Translations under genes and position numbers: made by a program
From: Picochlorum sp. 'celeri'
Lineage: Eukaryota > Chlorophyta > Trebouxiophyceae
DNA: 64,000 bases
Assembly (NCBI GenBank): GCA_010909725.1
Contig: JAACMV010000019.1
Location: 744,001-808,000, forward strand
Direction of reading: 5' to 3'
The notes under the pieces: model-generated
What the model saw: only the letters and a program-made list of their open reading frames with translations
Database searches by the model: none
What the model was told of the DNA's origin: nothing
Part shown: piece by piece, positions 39,228 through 50,012 of the stretch
How the letters are laid out: each line of letters begins with the position of its first letter
Position numbering within the stretch: position 1 is the stretch's first letter

Positions 39228-39740
39228 TCCATCGATACTAGAAGATTACGGGTCCATGCACTAGAACATGTGCTAGTTACTCGAGTGTCATAATACAATG
39301 AATGAATTCAATGCAGCTGTCAAGAAGAGCACTTTCTTGATGTGGCAGTCTGGAGAAACAGTCACCAACTGGCGGTGAATGCAGAGGAATAAAGCTTGCA
39401 ACACATTGATGATTGTGTCAAGCAGTATCTCATCCACCATGGTGAGAGAATCATTTTCTAGTACATGCACCAGGGAATACAGCTTGATGAATGGCACTAT
39501 GTGTGTCTGCATAGAGAGATTCATACGCATCGGTCAGATGATTGGTTGACCGGCACCGATGACAGAGATGTTCATCCATTCCAAGGAAGAGAATTCCTGC
39601 CAGAGAAAAGCCGTGGCATTTCGTTCCTCCTGTATTCAAAAAGTATTCCTACTATCTGAGACTAGTGTCAACATTATTATTTATTATTGATAGTAGTAAT
39701 CTGTCAATTATTTGATTGGAATTAGCTGTAGCATGTTTTG
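39228..39740. other. Intergenic, no supported feature
   Basis: Several short overlapping frames (for example minus 39530-39288 and plus 39465-39659) without motif. No RNA gene signal seen. Confidence 0.4.
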
Positions 39741-41066
39741 ATGGAAGGGAGTTTTCTGTCGTCCTTTTTCTGGTCCACGTCTTTGGATACTGTCAAAAGA
39801 GTTGGGGATTGTGGTCAACGCGCTCGAGCAAGAACAGTCGTCCGCCCATCTGCAGGAAAGAAGGACATGAGTGTCTCACATCGAATCGAAACGACGCAGG
39901 ACCCTGTGGTCACAAGGATGAGGGCACTGGTGGCCTCAACAGAGGGGACACTGAGTTTGGCCCAAGGTATTGTGTTCTGGGAACCTCCACCCCAAGCTCT
40001 CTCTCGAGTGCAGACAATTGTCAAAAATATGGATACAGAACACTCGATAATTCACGGATACGGACCTGATGAAGGTATGTCGGAGTTGAGGGAAGAACTT
40101 GTACGCAAGTTGGCAAATGAGAATTCATTGTCCCGAGACTACATTGCTCATGTAACACATGGAGCACAGCAAGCATTTGCGAATATTGTCCTTGCACTTG
40201 CCGATGAAGGAGATTCTGCTGTTCTATTCGCACCGTATTATTTCAACCATCACATGATGATCTCCATGACTTTGGGAACAGAGGCTATGCAGATTGGGCC
40301 TTGCACTCGAGACACATTTCATCCAGATTTGGCATGGTTGGAGGAACATTTGTCACAACACCCGCGCACAAAAATGGTTGTGTTAGTAAATCCTAACAAC
40401 CCGACAGGGGTTGTAATGACCAAAGACGAGCTGGATCGTGCTGCAGCACTCTGTAAAGCTCACAATGTGTGGCTGGTGATTGATAATACCTATGAGCATT
40501 TTACATACGAAAGGCACGAGCATTACTGCCCCAGTGACCCCCATGTGATTCATATATTCTCATTTAGCAAAGCGTTTGGCATGATGGGGTGGAGGCAGGG
40601 ATATATTGCCTTCCATAAAGATGCACCAGGAAATTTGGCTGCCCAGTTGCTCAAAGTTCAAGATACTGTTCCTATTTGTGCGACACAATTGAGTCAGTAC
40701 ATGTCTCTAGGGGCATTAGAGGCGGGCCGATCGTGGGTGAACGAGCGAGTGAAGATGTTGGAGGACACAAACAGAGCATATGTGCTAGATGCAGTATCCT
40801 GTTTGGGAGAAGATGCTCTTGTCCCATCAGAGGGGGCCATTTATGTGTTTTGCAAGTTACCAGAAGGATATGAAGACGATGAAAAAGTGGTTGAATGGTT
40901 GGTTAAAAAGCATAAAATATGTGTTATACCAGGAAGCTCCTGTGGGTGCAAGGGATACATTCGAATAGCTTTTGGGAATTTGCCAGCAGATGCTTGTCGT
41001 GATGCAGCAGCCAGGCTGAAATCTGGCCTGCTGGAACTTGTCGAGAAGACGGCGAAAATACACTAG
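39741..41066 (+). CDS. Aromatic aminotransferase, VAS1/ISS1-like (PLP class I)
   Basis: 441 residues from ATG. Fold-type I aminotransferase: LAQGIVFWEPP (substrate side), GAQQAFANIVLALADEGDSAV, VNPNNPTG, DNTYEHFTYE and the PLP lysine in FSFSKAFGMMGWRQGY, then the C-terminal RIAFGNLP arginine. The order and the FWEPP, HYGPDEG-type and SFSKAFGMMGWR segments follow plant VAS1/ISS1, a cytosolic enzyme that uses aromatic amino acids with Met and 2-oxo acids. The first 45 residues (Ser/Phe/Arg-rich) could be a targeting peptide. Its stop is 5 bp from the PrimPol stop on the other strand. Confidence 0.9.
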   Translation: MEGSFLSSFFWSTSLDTVKRVGDCGQRARARTVVRPSAGKKDMSVSHRIETTQDPVVTRMRALVASTEGTLSLAQGIVFWEPPPQALSRVQTIVKNMDTEHSIIHGYGPDEGMSELREELVRKLANENSLSRDYIAHVTHGAQQAFANIVLALADEGDSAVLFAPYYFNHHMMISMTLGTEAMQIGPCTRDTFHPDLAWLEEHLSQHPRTKMVVLVNPNNPTGVVMTKDELDRAAALCKAHNVWLVIDNTYEHFTYERHEHYCPSDPHVIHIFSFSKAFGMMGWRQGYIAFHKDAPGNLAAQLLKVQDTVPICATQLSQYMSLGALEAGRSWVNERVKMLEDTNRAYVLDAVSCLGEDALVPSEGAIYVFCKLPEGYEDDEKVVEWLVKKHKICVIPGSSCGCKGYIRIAFGNLPADACRDAAARLKSGLLELVEKTAKIH

Positions 41067-41071
41067 TTTGT

Positions 41072-43270
41072 TTACTCTGGATTCCATGCAAATTTCGTTG
41101 GAATATCAAACACTGCCGATTTGTACTTTCTGCAATCCGGGTCATAGCATTTTTGAACCAATCCAAGCGTTGAAAAGTTTGCCACATAGTAGATAAAATT
41201 ACTCTGGTGATCTCTGCCAATGTTTCCACAGTAATGCGCACCGTCTCCTGCATTTCAAAACCAAATATATGTTGTACATATTGTTTGATCAACGGTGCTG
41301 CAGCTTTGAAAACACGTACCAAGCATGCTGTATGCGACACGGCCATTCCCACCACAAATTTGTACAGTCCTAACAGTGGTTGGTCTCCCTGCCCTCTTTG
41401 CTCCAAACTGTTCAATGAAAGGGATGGCTGCATTTGCAATTGATTGCAGTTCTGTACATGAACATAGAACATAGTCAACACGCCATGTAAGATGATTACT
41501 TGAATAAATACAGTACAAAAACGTACTCTTCATAGCAGCAGCGTCTGGAAGCATGTCTTTGGCATCCTTCTTCACCATCCCACGATCTATTCGGATATTT
41601 GAGGTACCCACACCAGCTTTCTGTACCTTGGATGAAGAAAATTGATGGAGGGGTCTCACGGATAGGAGCGTCGCAGAAGGATCGACGCCCGTCACCATTG
41701 TCTCCTTGAATATCTGAGCGGGCGTTGGCAAGGGCTGCCTTGCCATGGCAAACCGATGCGTCGGCATCAACGAAGCTTTCCGCCCCCCTTTACACGAATA
41801 CACAAGCCTAAAATGTCTATTCTTTGTATATACTGCCGTATCAACAAAATACGTGTCCTTTTTGTTCTTATCCTTCACGAACAATGATGTTCCAGACTCT
41901 GCAAGAACTTGTGCAACAAAGTCACCCACCGCAATATTATTATAAAATGCGTAATTCTCAATCCTCACGATCAAATGCCGAGAAAACTTTGCTTCCGAAG
42001 ACGAATCTAATTCATATACATTTGTATCAGGAAACTCTAAAGAAAATCCCTCCCTGCAAAAAACACAACAAGTCACGACACAGCACGGGCTGATGTGGCA
42101 ATGCAGAACAAAACCATACCGTAATCTTTTCCTCACATACGCAAGTAACACATCGACATACGCATCTCCATCTATGTCTTTATTCAATCCTTCAGCATCC
42201 CGAGGAAACTCGAGATCAAAGTACAAGTGACATGGAAAATTCTCCCGAATCACCTCGTACCAATGCAGCTTGGCAGGATCATTCTCCAGATGAACTTTCC
42301 ATGCCGCTGCCACAGAGCAGGCATTGAATTTTCTATAATACATCCCTTTTGATGAATTCAAAAATTCTCTACAGAAAATACGAATAACATTCGGATACCG
42401 TGGCCGCGACAGAATGGCTTCGTCATCCTCCAGTTCCCTCTTCTTCTTCTCCTCTTCCGTTTCCTCTTTTTCTTCATCACCCGCCCCAGCAGCAGCACTC
42501 TTTTCTCCAATACCTGTATTCAATTCTGAAAGTATATCCATATATTTCTGCCGCAACTCCGCATCAACCCGCTCTCCAACATCCTCCTCCTCCCCATCAT
42601 CACTGTAAATATCTGGACATTCCGCATCCTCCTGCGAAAAGTCAAACACATGATGCGCAGGAATCTTCTCCTCCTCCTCGTCACCATCTCCTTTCACCTC
42701 CTCCTCCTCCTCCTCTGATGCCTTTTCACCATCCTGTCGCTGATGATGATCACCCACATACAACCCATTCTCCTGCTTGGGAATATTTGAATCCTTTGAC
42801 ACAACCAACGTGGGCCGAGGCAACTTTCCCAACCCTTTATTACACTGATCCGCCAGCTCAATCGCATCAGCCTGCTTCACAAACAATGTGTCAATATGCC
42901 GCACACTATCAGGACAATCTGCCAACAGAGCAGTCGTGTCGCTCATGCATCTCGAGGAAAAAGTTGGTTCCCCCATCACCCTGCCTTTTCTTGTCCCTTT
43001 CCCAGAAACAACTGCTTCCTCAGCTATTTTAAATAAATCGTCCAACTGATCAGCTGCCACAACACTCGCCTGACCTCCACCGGTGTCAATTCCGTTGGAA
43101 CGAGATTTCTTCTTCGTGCTCTTCCTTTCCTGTCTCCTTCTTCTTCCCACAGATAATGTTGACAGAGATGTCACTAATGAATGAATATTCGACGTTGAAA
43201 CAGCAGTATGTCGCTCGTGTTCACTTTGGTTTTCAAAAGAAGACGAAGAAGAAGAAGAAGCACAGGGCAT
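41072..43270 (-). CDS. PRIMPOL: PrimPol primase-polymerase (CCDC111)
   Basis: Four exons: 43270-42120, 42053-41527, 41451-41320, 41247-41072; introns of 66, 75 and 72 bp. The first two introns are multiples of three without stops. 661 residues. The archaeo-eukaryotic primase core starts near residue 345: YFDLEFPRDAEG (catalytic Asp-x-Glu), SRHLIVRI, VDTAVYTKNRHFRLV (third carboxylate). The last exon supplies the zinc knuckle region: AHYCGNIGRDHQSNFIYY and QKCYDPDC. PrimPol reprimes stalled forks in nucleus and mitochondria. The first roughly 310 residues are mostly low-complexity and acidic (Glu-rich runs), much longer than in animals. Confidence 0.95.
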
Positions 43271-43605
43271 TCTTCAGCAAACAACTAGACAAGCGAAGAA
43301 TTCAATTCTGTATCAAGCAATCATTCGGTACTATTACATTCGTAGCAACAGAATAAATTGCATTTTAACACAGACGCCCGAATACTTGTATCATAAAATG
43401 CTTGGCCCGAGATTGCTCTTTCAACCAGAGCAGCAGATTTATTTTTGGGTTTTGCCATCTGATCAGATGACATGACATCCCATCCCACGCAAAAAAACTG
43501 CACACACACATACATACATGTGTGTACAAGAGGAAAAAGAAAACCAAGAGCAACAGCCATCGCTGTCTCGTATATAGTATACTGGTGGCTCTTGACCACC
43601 ATGTA
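43271..43605. other. Intergenic
   Basis: 5' flank of PrimPol and 3' flank of the ankyrin gene at 43606; GA-rich and CA-rich short tracts only. Confidence 0.4.
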
Positions 43606-44145
43606 TCAACAGGTCAGGCAACACCTACAAAACAAGCCCCAAAACCCTGTCGGCCGAAGATTCCGACGAGAACATTTCTTCATATGATCCCTGGTATAAT
43701 CTGTAATCTCTGCCATCGTAACATGAGATGGATCCTTCAACACCCGAGCCACCAATCCATATCCATTCTCCTCGGCCAGGTCGGCCGCAGTCTTGCCATC
43801 AGCATTGGTCAGTTTGAGCGACGCTCCTCCCTCCATCAAAGACACAATCACCCGCAAATGCCCCATTCTCGCCGCCTCCATGATTGCAGTATTCCCATCA
43901 TCTAAAGGCAGATCCAAATCAGCACCATATTCGATCAGGAAATCGACCGAGTACAAGATGCCATGTCTCGCCGCGAGGCACAGCGCCGTGCAGTCTTCCA
44001 ACTCGTGCGTGTCGGCTTTGACAAACATTGCCGTCCCATTGACATCCACAATTCCCTTATCTAATATTCTCCTCATTTTGAAGACATCGCCTCGATACGA
44101 TGCTTCTAAAAATTTGCCTGTTGGATTGTTTGAGTGCAACGGCAT
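43606..44145 (-). CDS. Ankyrin-repeat protein with Cys-rich tail
   Basis: 179 residues from ATG (frame also opens with TTG at 44154). Three to four ankyrin repeats: GKFLEASYRGDVFKMRRIL, TALCLAARHGILYSVDFLIEYGADLD, NTAIMEAARMGHLRVIVSLMEGGAS, KTAADLAEENGYGLVARVL. The C-terminus is basic and ends FCRCCLTC, a Cys cluster that could be palmitoylated and hold the protein at a membrane. It is not closely related to the ankyrin gene at 38586: repeats are more divergent. Single exon, protein-binding role likely, partner unknown. Confidence 0.8.
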   Translation of the reverse strand: MPLHSNNPTGKFLEASYRGDVFKMRRILDKGIVDVNGTAMFVKADTHELEDCTALCLAARHGILYSVDFLIEYGADLDLPLDDGNTAIMEAARMGHLRVIVSLMEGGASLKLTNADGKTAADLAEENGYGLVARVLKDPSHVTMAEITDYTRDHMKKCSRRNLRPTGFWGLFCRCCLTC

Positions 44146-44536
44146 GCTGCTCAATTGCCGTCGTCGTTCTCTTCGTACTCAAATCAGATCGGCAATGCTT
44201 TCACTTCATGTAACAGTTTTTAAAAAATGTTTTACAGAGCGGGCGTTCATTCCGGTCTTTGAGAATACAGCAGTGTTATCATTATCATTACGGCCAAATG
44301 ACACACACTGAGATTTTGGATATTTGGCGATGTTTTGAATTACCCTATTTGCCCTAGATTCGATTACTTTTTTCTTGAATTGAATGTCCCCGACGGACCT
44401 ATCTTCTTCTTCTTCTATCCAAAATATTAAATTGAAATTATTACTCACTTTGAATATAGTAAGAATACTGAGAGACAGACAGAGAAAAGAAGTCGTCGCG
44501 ATTGTAGGGCGACAGACAAGAGAAAAAGGTTTTGAA
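44146..44536. other. Divergent intergenic region
   Basis: Promoter space for the ankyrin gene (-) and the 651-residue gene (+). No other feature seen. Confidence 0.35.
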
Positions 44537-46586
44537 ATGAGTACGTCGAACGGCTGTGCTGCTCCTTGCGCTGTTTCAGAAACCCATACGCTTTTCAATT
44601 ATGTAACGAATACTGTCCATGTGTCGGATTGCAGGGTCTGGGTCTGGGACACCGACGACAAACACGAGGCTGTCTGCAGTGATATTGGCATTTGCTCATG
44701 GACAGCTTTCGTCGACGGATGCTTCCATCAGTTCAGAACCTCGTCGATATATTACATTTGATGAGGATCATGGCGGAGTGCTGCGCATCCATGTGCAGCA
44801 CGGGCAGACGAGTAGTGGTCAACGACGGGGCGCGAGTCCTGCTTCGGACGAGGATGATGCAGGCGTGGGGCCATATGTGAGAATACGTGTGAGGTCGGAT
44901 GCTTCTACGGATGAGCAAGGTCATGTGCAGATTCATACCATGCAGATTATCAGGGAGCTTCCGCTGCATATACTGTCTTCCTTGTTTGTGTGGCAGCAAG
45001 GGTACCATCCTCTTCCAGCTCTGATCCGGGATATTGAGAGGATGGATGCATTGACGTCGGGGGAATATGTGTGTAGCGCAGTCAAGTTGTTGTTGGCTTT
45101 GTCACCAGCGTGTGCTGCCATGCCATCGTCTCTTGTGAGGCTGGATGCAGCGTTTATGCGTGAGATGATTGATAGTATGACAATGATGCTTTTGACAATC
45201 TCGTCGATTGCGAAACGGAATTTTATACAGTCAGTGTCACAGACTACTATCACAGCAAAGAGTCGAGAAGCTGCTGCGCTGCTGGATGCGGTGGCTGATT
45301 GTATTGAAGTGGTCATGGGTCTTGCGACGGAGAGGGCGAGTGGTGGTGAGGATATAAACATAGAGGCGGTGATTGATGCGCTTCAATTGCATCCGCGGGG
45401 TCATCTTTTTGTGGAGGCAGCATTGGAGGCGACACGGACAATTATTCAAATGCTGAGTACACGATTGGAGTGCGGGCATGGGTGTAGCGTGTTTGATCCC
45501 AAGATTATAGCTCAAAATGCCGAGTGTAGCTTGAAGTTTATAGAAAGGCTATTCACGGATGAGAGCTTGTATTGTTGGTATTTGAAGCATGATGTGAATG
45601 GGTCTTCCATTTTGAGACTTGTTTGCAGTGCGTTTGAATTGGTGACGAACGAGTCTAGTATGCCACCGTATCTTCGAATGTTTGATGAGAAGGAGGGGAA
45701 ACACTTTTACAATGCAGTCAGGCGGCGCAAGGCTGAATTTTATCCAACGGATCCAGCTGGAGGTATTGCTGAGAATATTGTGTCACGAGTGTGTACATTA
45801 TTGCTTTCTGTATGCGAGCATTCCCCCTGGTTTTATGATGTGGCATGTACAGTTGATCAGGAAGGAGCGCTGTTGGCCAAGGTCATGCTGCAGGGGTTTA
45901 CTGATATTCTTGTCCAGATATTGATGAGACCGTTGACAGACTCGCATCCACCTTCGCCTGGTGAATCGCAGCTTACAATCAATTGCTTGCGGGTGTCTGA
46001 ATCACTCACGGATGATTCTAATTTTAAAGGGGAGATTCGGAAGATTTTGAAAGCAAATTTGGCAAATACATTTGCATGTATGGACCCCAATAATTTCAAA
46101 GCCTTCTGGGGACCAGGCGCACACGCCATTGCGCTCATGGGACATGATGAGATGGAGATTCATAGTTCAAATGCAGCGTATGATGCTCAAGATAAGGAGT
46201 ATTGGCAAGCTGCGCGTGCTTGGCAACGGGTGGAACCTCCCCCAGAGAGCAAGGGAGTGCTGCAGAAAATGAGTAAGAGGGCCAGGGAGCGAGGCCTTCG
46301 GTTTGCGCTTGAACGTACTATTCTTTTGGCAAAAATGTTGGGGAATTTGCAGATGCAGGATGAGGGGCATGAGGAGGATTTTGTGGCGACCATGGCCCAG
46401 TTTGCAAAGAGCTCGAGTCCTGCACAGTGTTCAGGGAATAATTTCGCAAGGAATGTCAAGTATTTGTTTTCTATTGCATCCCAATTTGGAATGCGAAATG
46501 CTTCCAAATATCCAGAATTGATGTCGGATATAGAACTTGATCTTGCTGAGCAAGTCCTGAAAGGACTGAAACATAGGAGCCATTAG
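44537..46586 (+). CDS. Unrecognised 651-residue helical protein
   Basis: Proposed model: a minimal first exon 44537-44540 (ATG A), intron 44541-44634 (94 bp, GTACGT...GCAG), second exon 44635-46586. The donor and acceptor fit the local consensus and the join is in frame. Without splicing, the ATG at 44537 leads to a 75-codon frame instead; an in-frame ATG at 44619 would lie within the intron. The protein is mostly alpha-helical with many Leu/Ala/Ile helices (LTSGEYVCSAVKLLLALSPACAA; ALLDAVADCIEVVMGLA), like an ARM/HEAT-type solenoid, with an acidic Ser-rich stretch early on (ASPASDEDDAG). I do not recognise the family. Confidence 0.6.
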
Positions 46587-46602
46587 AACACATGTGCTCT
46601 AA

Positions 46603-47121
46603 TCACATTGTATTTTTACATGGAGCGTCTAGTTTTAGATAGCAATGTTCAAGTATTGGATTTTTCTTTGTTCGGCGGATATAGTTCCATTGAGATTGAG
46701 GTAGATTTGCTCCAGAGCAGTACTGATTCCATGTAGTTGGTTGTTCAGGAGTACGAACCTGGCATCTGGCTCGAGGCATCCTGGGTTTGGATACTCTCGC
46801 TTTTGGTACACGAAACGGATGCACTATATTCTCCTTACTTAAACACTGTGAAACATCTGACTCGACAGTGGTTTGCTGAGGGGTTGATCTTCCTTGGCAT
46901 ACTGAGGAGACTTGATGAGGCAAGGATTGTTCCAAGGCTCGGGAACTCTCGGTGACAACCGGTTGGCTTTCGGGTTTGCCAATGGCCCGCGGTGGCCTCA
47001 ACCCCACACACTCAAACTCCCCTTGTACTTCTATAGTAACAATCTGCTCCCCTGAATCCTCGGCAGTAGCATGGTGCTCACCATGACAGTCAACCGCTAT
47101 GTCAATATCAATGGAGGCCAT
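46603..47121 (-). CDS. Small disordered protein with KEN motif
   Basis: 172 residues from the ATG at 47121 (frame opens further upstream). Acidic N-terminus (ASIDIDIAVDCHGEHHATAEDSGE), then a Pro/Arg-rich disordered region (VPKARVSKPRMPRARCQVRTPEQP) containing the KEN-box candidate CLSKENIV. It ends in a compact Trp/Tyr/Lys stretch (QSQWNYIRRTKKNPILEHCYL). The mix of KEN, basic Ser/Thr-Pro sites and disorder is typical of APC/C-regulated cell-cycle proteins, but no family is identified. Its stop is 16 bp from the stop of the converging gene at 46586. Confidence 0.6.
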   Translation of the reverse strand: MASIDIDIAVDCHGEHHATAEDSGEQIVTIEVQGEFECVGLRPPRAIGKPESQPVVTESSRALEQSLPHQVSSVCQGRSTPQQTTVESDVSQCLSKENIVHPFRVPKARVSKPRMPRARCQVRTPEQPTTWNQYCSGANLPQSQWNYIRRTKKNPILEHCYLKLDAPCKNTM

Positions 47122-47199
47122 GGTACATTTACAATCCCCTGTTTTGAGGGAGAACTGACTTGATAATAATAAGCATGATATAGTATACAATAAAACAAA

Positions 47200-48156
47200 T
47201 TATACAATTGACATCTCAGATGAGTGGAGGGGATCTTCTGTGGTGTCCTTGTACAGAATATATCTGGCTGGCTCATTCCCCAAGGCAGCAAACCACTGGG
47301 GAACATATGGTGCCATCCAAATTGCATCGCCCTTCTTCACAGGCATCCAATCATCCCCCAATCTATAAATACCCTTTCCATGTACCAGAAGCAACCCATG
47401 CTGATTGTAATGCACTTCTCTGACATTCAAATGCTCTCCTGGCATGAAATCCATCACATGGATATTAAAGTCGTAGTCATAAACATCAGGCAGCAGTTTT
47501 CTTAGGGTGAAGACTTCTCCAGCTGCTGGTACTATAGGCATGGCATCAATAGAGCCATGGTGAAATTTTGGAACAACCCCCTTGACTTTATACTTGCGCT
47601 CAAAAACAAGCAGGACAGCATTCTTGTCCTGCCATGTTGCAATGCTGTGGGAGATGTTGCACGGTAAATACATGAAATCCCCACCGTTGAGTACAACACC
47701 TTTTTCATCCACACCTGTATCCGCAGTAACGGAAACAGTACCATTCAACACCACAATAAACCTCTCAATACCATCATTGAGGGGATTTCTGCCCCTGCCA
47801 TCTACATTCATCTTGGCCATATACATTGCAAAATTAGACCCTACAGCTGGACTGATAATATGAGCTGTCATGGCATTGTCCCACAGTGGATTACGTGCCC
47901 ACACATGACTCTCTGGTGTCACCAAGGCATAATTCCTTTTGGACACTGAACGTGTAAACCCAGGCAAATCATCAAACTCGATCGACTTGTACTGGCCAGG
48001 TGCCACCACTGCGTCATATTTCCAGTCAAAATTATTCTTGGTCACAGTACCAGCATCTGATGAGGCGCATTGTTGATGTCCAGCCCCAGTGCCCTTGCTA
48101 TGACGAAGAAAGCCCAACAAGACTGACAGAAGAAGGACCAACGACCCTCCTTTCAT
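47200..48156 (-). CDS. UGLYAH: (S)-ureidoglycine aminohydrolase (allantoin degradation)
   Basis: 318 residues from the ATG at 48156; the longer frame begins with TTG. A signal peptide (KGGSLVLLLSVLLGF) targets the ER, as in plants. Two cupin barrels follow. The second has the Mn-binding pattern EHLNVREVHYNQHGLLLVHG, with the Glu/His/His ligands and a downstream Gln in APYVPQWFAALG. The motifs YALVTPESHVWARNPLW and GEHLNVREVHYNQHG are strongly conserved in plant UGLYAH. The enzyme releases ammonia from (S)-ureidoglycine to give ureidoglycolate during purine catabolism, a nitrogen-recycling step. Single exon. Confidence 0.96.
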   Translation of the reverse strand: MKGGSLVLLLSVLLGFLRHSKGTGAGHQQCASSDAGTVTKNNFDWKYDAVVAPGQYKSIEFDDLPGFTRSVSKRNYALVTPESHVWARNPLWDNAMTAHIISPAVGSNFAMYMAKMNVDGRGRNPLNDGIERFIVVLNGTVSVTADTGVDEKGVVLNGGDFMYLPCNISHSIATWQDKNAVLLVFERKYKVKGVVPKFHHGSIDAMPIVPAAGEVFTLRKLLPDVYDYDFNIHVMDFMPGEHLNVREVHYNQHGLLLVHGKGIYRLGDDWMPVKKGDAIWMAPYVPQWFAALGNEPARYILYKDTTEDPLHSSEMSIV

Positions 48157-48446
48157 CTTTTGTTGGTTCGATTGCAAAATCAGGTAGGATGATTCCAACA
48201 GTTACATAAAAATGGACTGATTCGTGCCGATGCCCTGCACCACGGAAGGATCCATTGGTGGAAAAGTTTTGAATAGGTCATCTTGTCCTTTTTCTTTTCA
48301 AGGACTTTTGACGGATCACCACCATCTACATGGTTCATCCGCCCACATTGATCTAAAATCATACCAGTATACTACTACTGATACATCCAGATGGGGTGGT
48401 AGAGATGGACGGAAACAAGAGGGTCTCGTCCAGCATTTGAGAAGAC

Positions 48447-49458
48447 ATGGGCCTGGAGGCAACTTCTCGGATTCCTCCTGCGATCGGTCTCGGAACATTT
48501 CGATGTACAGGAGAATCATGTAAAATATCTGTTAGAACTGCGATTGAGTGTGGAATACGGCACATTGATACAGCAAGCGTGTACAAGGTGTGTGTTTTGA
48601 CATGTGCAAGTCTGTCTGGCATTCGAGGCGACGCGTGTATCGCTTTAAACCAATGGTACTGATGCCGCTGATCTTTTGAACTCCTTGCAGAATGAAGAGG
48701 AGATTGGAGAGGCTGTTCGTTCAGCGATAGGGGATGGTATAATTGAGAGGAGTGATATTTTCATCACAAGTAAAGTCTCTCCGTATGAACAGGGCACTAC
48801 AAAGGCTCGGCGGGCGTGTGAACAAATACTAGAGCGATTAGATATTGGTTATGTTGACTTGATGCTTATTCATTGGCCAGGAGTGGCTAGACAAAAGATA
48901 TCTAGTGATGAGAATGCTGGCAAGCGATATGAAACATGGAGAGTTATGGAGGAGTTCTGTGACAAGGGCCTCATCAAAAGTCTCGGTGTGAGTAACTATG
49001 AGATACAGCATATTGAAGAGTTGCTATCGTATGCTAAAATAAAGCCGATTGTCAATCAGGTGGAATGCCACCCATTGTATCCACAAACAGAACTGAAAAG
49101 GTTCTGTTTGGAAAATGATATCAAGATGGTTGCGTACTCTTGTTTTGGTGTGGGAGCTTTGTTCAACGAAGCAAAATATCCAGAAGTATACCAAGTGGCG
49201 CGAGAGACGGGGAAATCACCTGCTCAGGTGTTGCTTGCCTGGGGGTTGGAGAATGATTGCTGTGTGCTTGCAAAGTCTGAGCAACCAGAAAGAATTCGAG
49301 AGTTCTCTCCAGAAGCTCCTGGGATGCAGCCAATACGGCTAGATGAAGCCACTAAACAAGTCCATTATCTCAGCGATGATCACAAAAGGATATTGTCAAG
49401 AATAGCAGAAAGACACGGAGTTGAAAAGTTCTGTTGGGATCCATCTGGTGTTCAATAA
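48447..49458 (+). CDS. Aldo-keto reductase
   Basis: Exons 48447-48587 and 48691-49458; intron 48588-48690 (103 bp, GTGTGT...GCAG). 302 residues. AKR (beta/alpha)8 barrel with the catalytic tetrad visible: Asp in HIDTASVYKNEEEIG, Tyr in the same motif, Lys in IFITSKVSP, His in LMLIHWPG. The signatures IKSLGVSNYEIQHIEELL and KPIVNQVECHPLYPQTELKRFC are also present. NADPH-dependent reduction of aldehydes or sugars is expected; substrate not inferred. It lacks a targeting peptide. The stop codon is followed 7 bp later by TGTAA and lies 14 bp from the PDCD5 stop. Confidence 0.95.
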
Positions 49459-49464
49459 TAATAA

Positions 49465-49469
49465 TGTAA
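49465..49469 (+). terminator. TGTAA polyadenylation motif
   Basis: UGUAA 7 bp after the stop at 49458, in the 14-bp gap between converging genes. Confidence 0.4.
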
Positions 49470-49472
49470 TCA

Positions 49473-50012
49473 TTACAAGTCATCATCGTCATCATCGGAA
49501 TCGAATGCCATCCTACGACGCTGTATAGTTACTGTGGTTTTACGCTGGCCAGACTGCTCGTTCACTTGCTCCAATAATTCAATGAGCCGCGATTCACTAA
49601 CCTTTTCAGACAGGGCTCCTCGCCGTGCAGCACCTATAATCATGTCCTCTATAGCACGAGCTTTCTCTGGCTTCACCAATCCTATTCTAGACACTGCATA
49701 ATAACATGTTTTTTTCTCACATACAGATCAATCAGGACACGTGACTCTTGTGTATCAACAACGCACATCTCTCCCTGGCTTCTGGAAGCAGAATGGCAGC
49801 CAACATTGCCCTCCTTTCTTCTTCTTCTCTTGCCCTTCGAGACTCGGCGGCCTTCTGATCTTCTTCTGATCCACCGCCTTGCTGCTGCTGCTGCATCAGC
49901 TCGGCCATACGCCGCTGTCTAATTGCTTCCAACTCAGCATCTCCCTGCAAACGACCAAGAAGAAAAATGTTTGAATTCAAATCCTCGGAAGCCCGTACAC
50001 TCTTGTCGCCAT
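49473..50012 (-). CDS. PDCD5: PDCD5 (TFAR19) DNA-binding family protein
   Basis: Three exons: 50012-50001 (only 12 bp, MATR), 49944-49767, 49693-49473; introns of 56 and 73 bp. 136 residues. ELEAIRQRRMAEL starts the core, a Gln/Gly linker follows, then ILLPEARERLSRIGLVKPEKARAIEDMIIGAARRGALSEKVSESRLIELL, the three-helix PDCD5 fold, is rebuilt across the second intron. It ends RRRMAFDSDDDDDDL, the usual acidic tail. The family works in chaperonin (CCT) regulation and apoptosis-related pathways in animals; the plant/algal role is unclear. The 12-bp first exon would be missed by automatic callers. Confidence 0.94.

Noticed and set aside
42400..43032. 210-codon plus-strand Pro/His-rich frame
   Set aside because: Antisense to the Glu-rich N-terminal region of PrimPol; GAG/GAA repeats read as CTC/TTC on the other strand.
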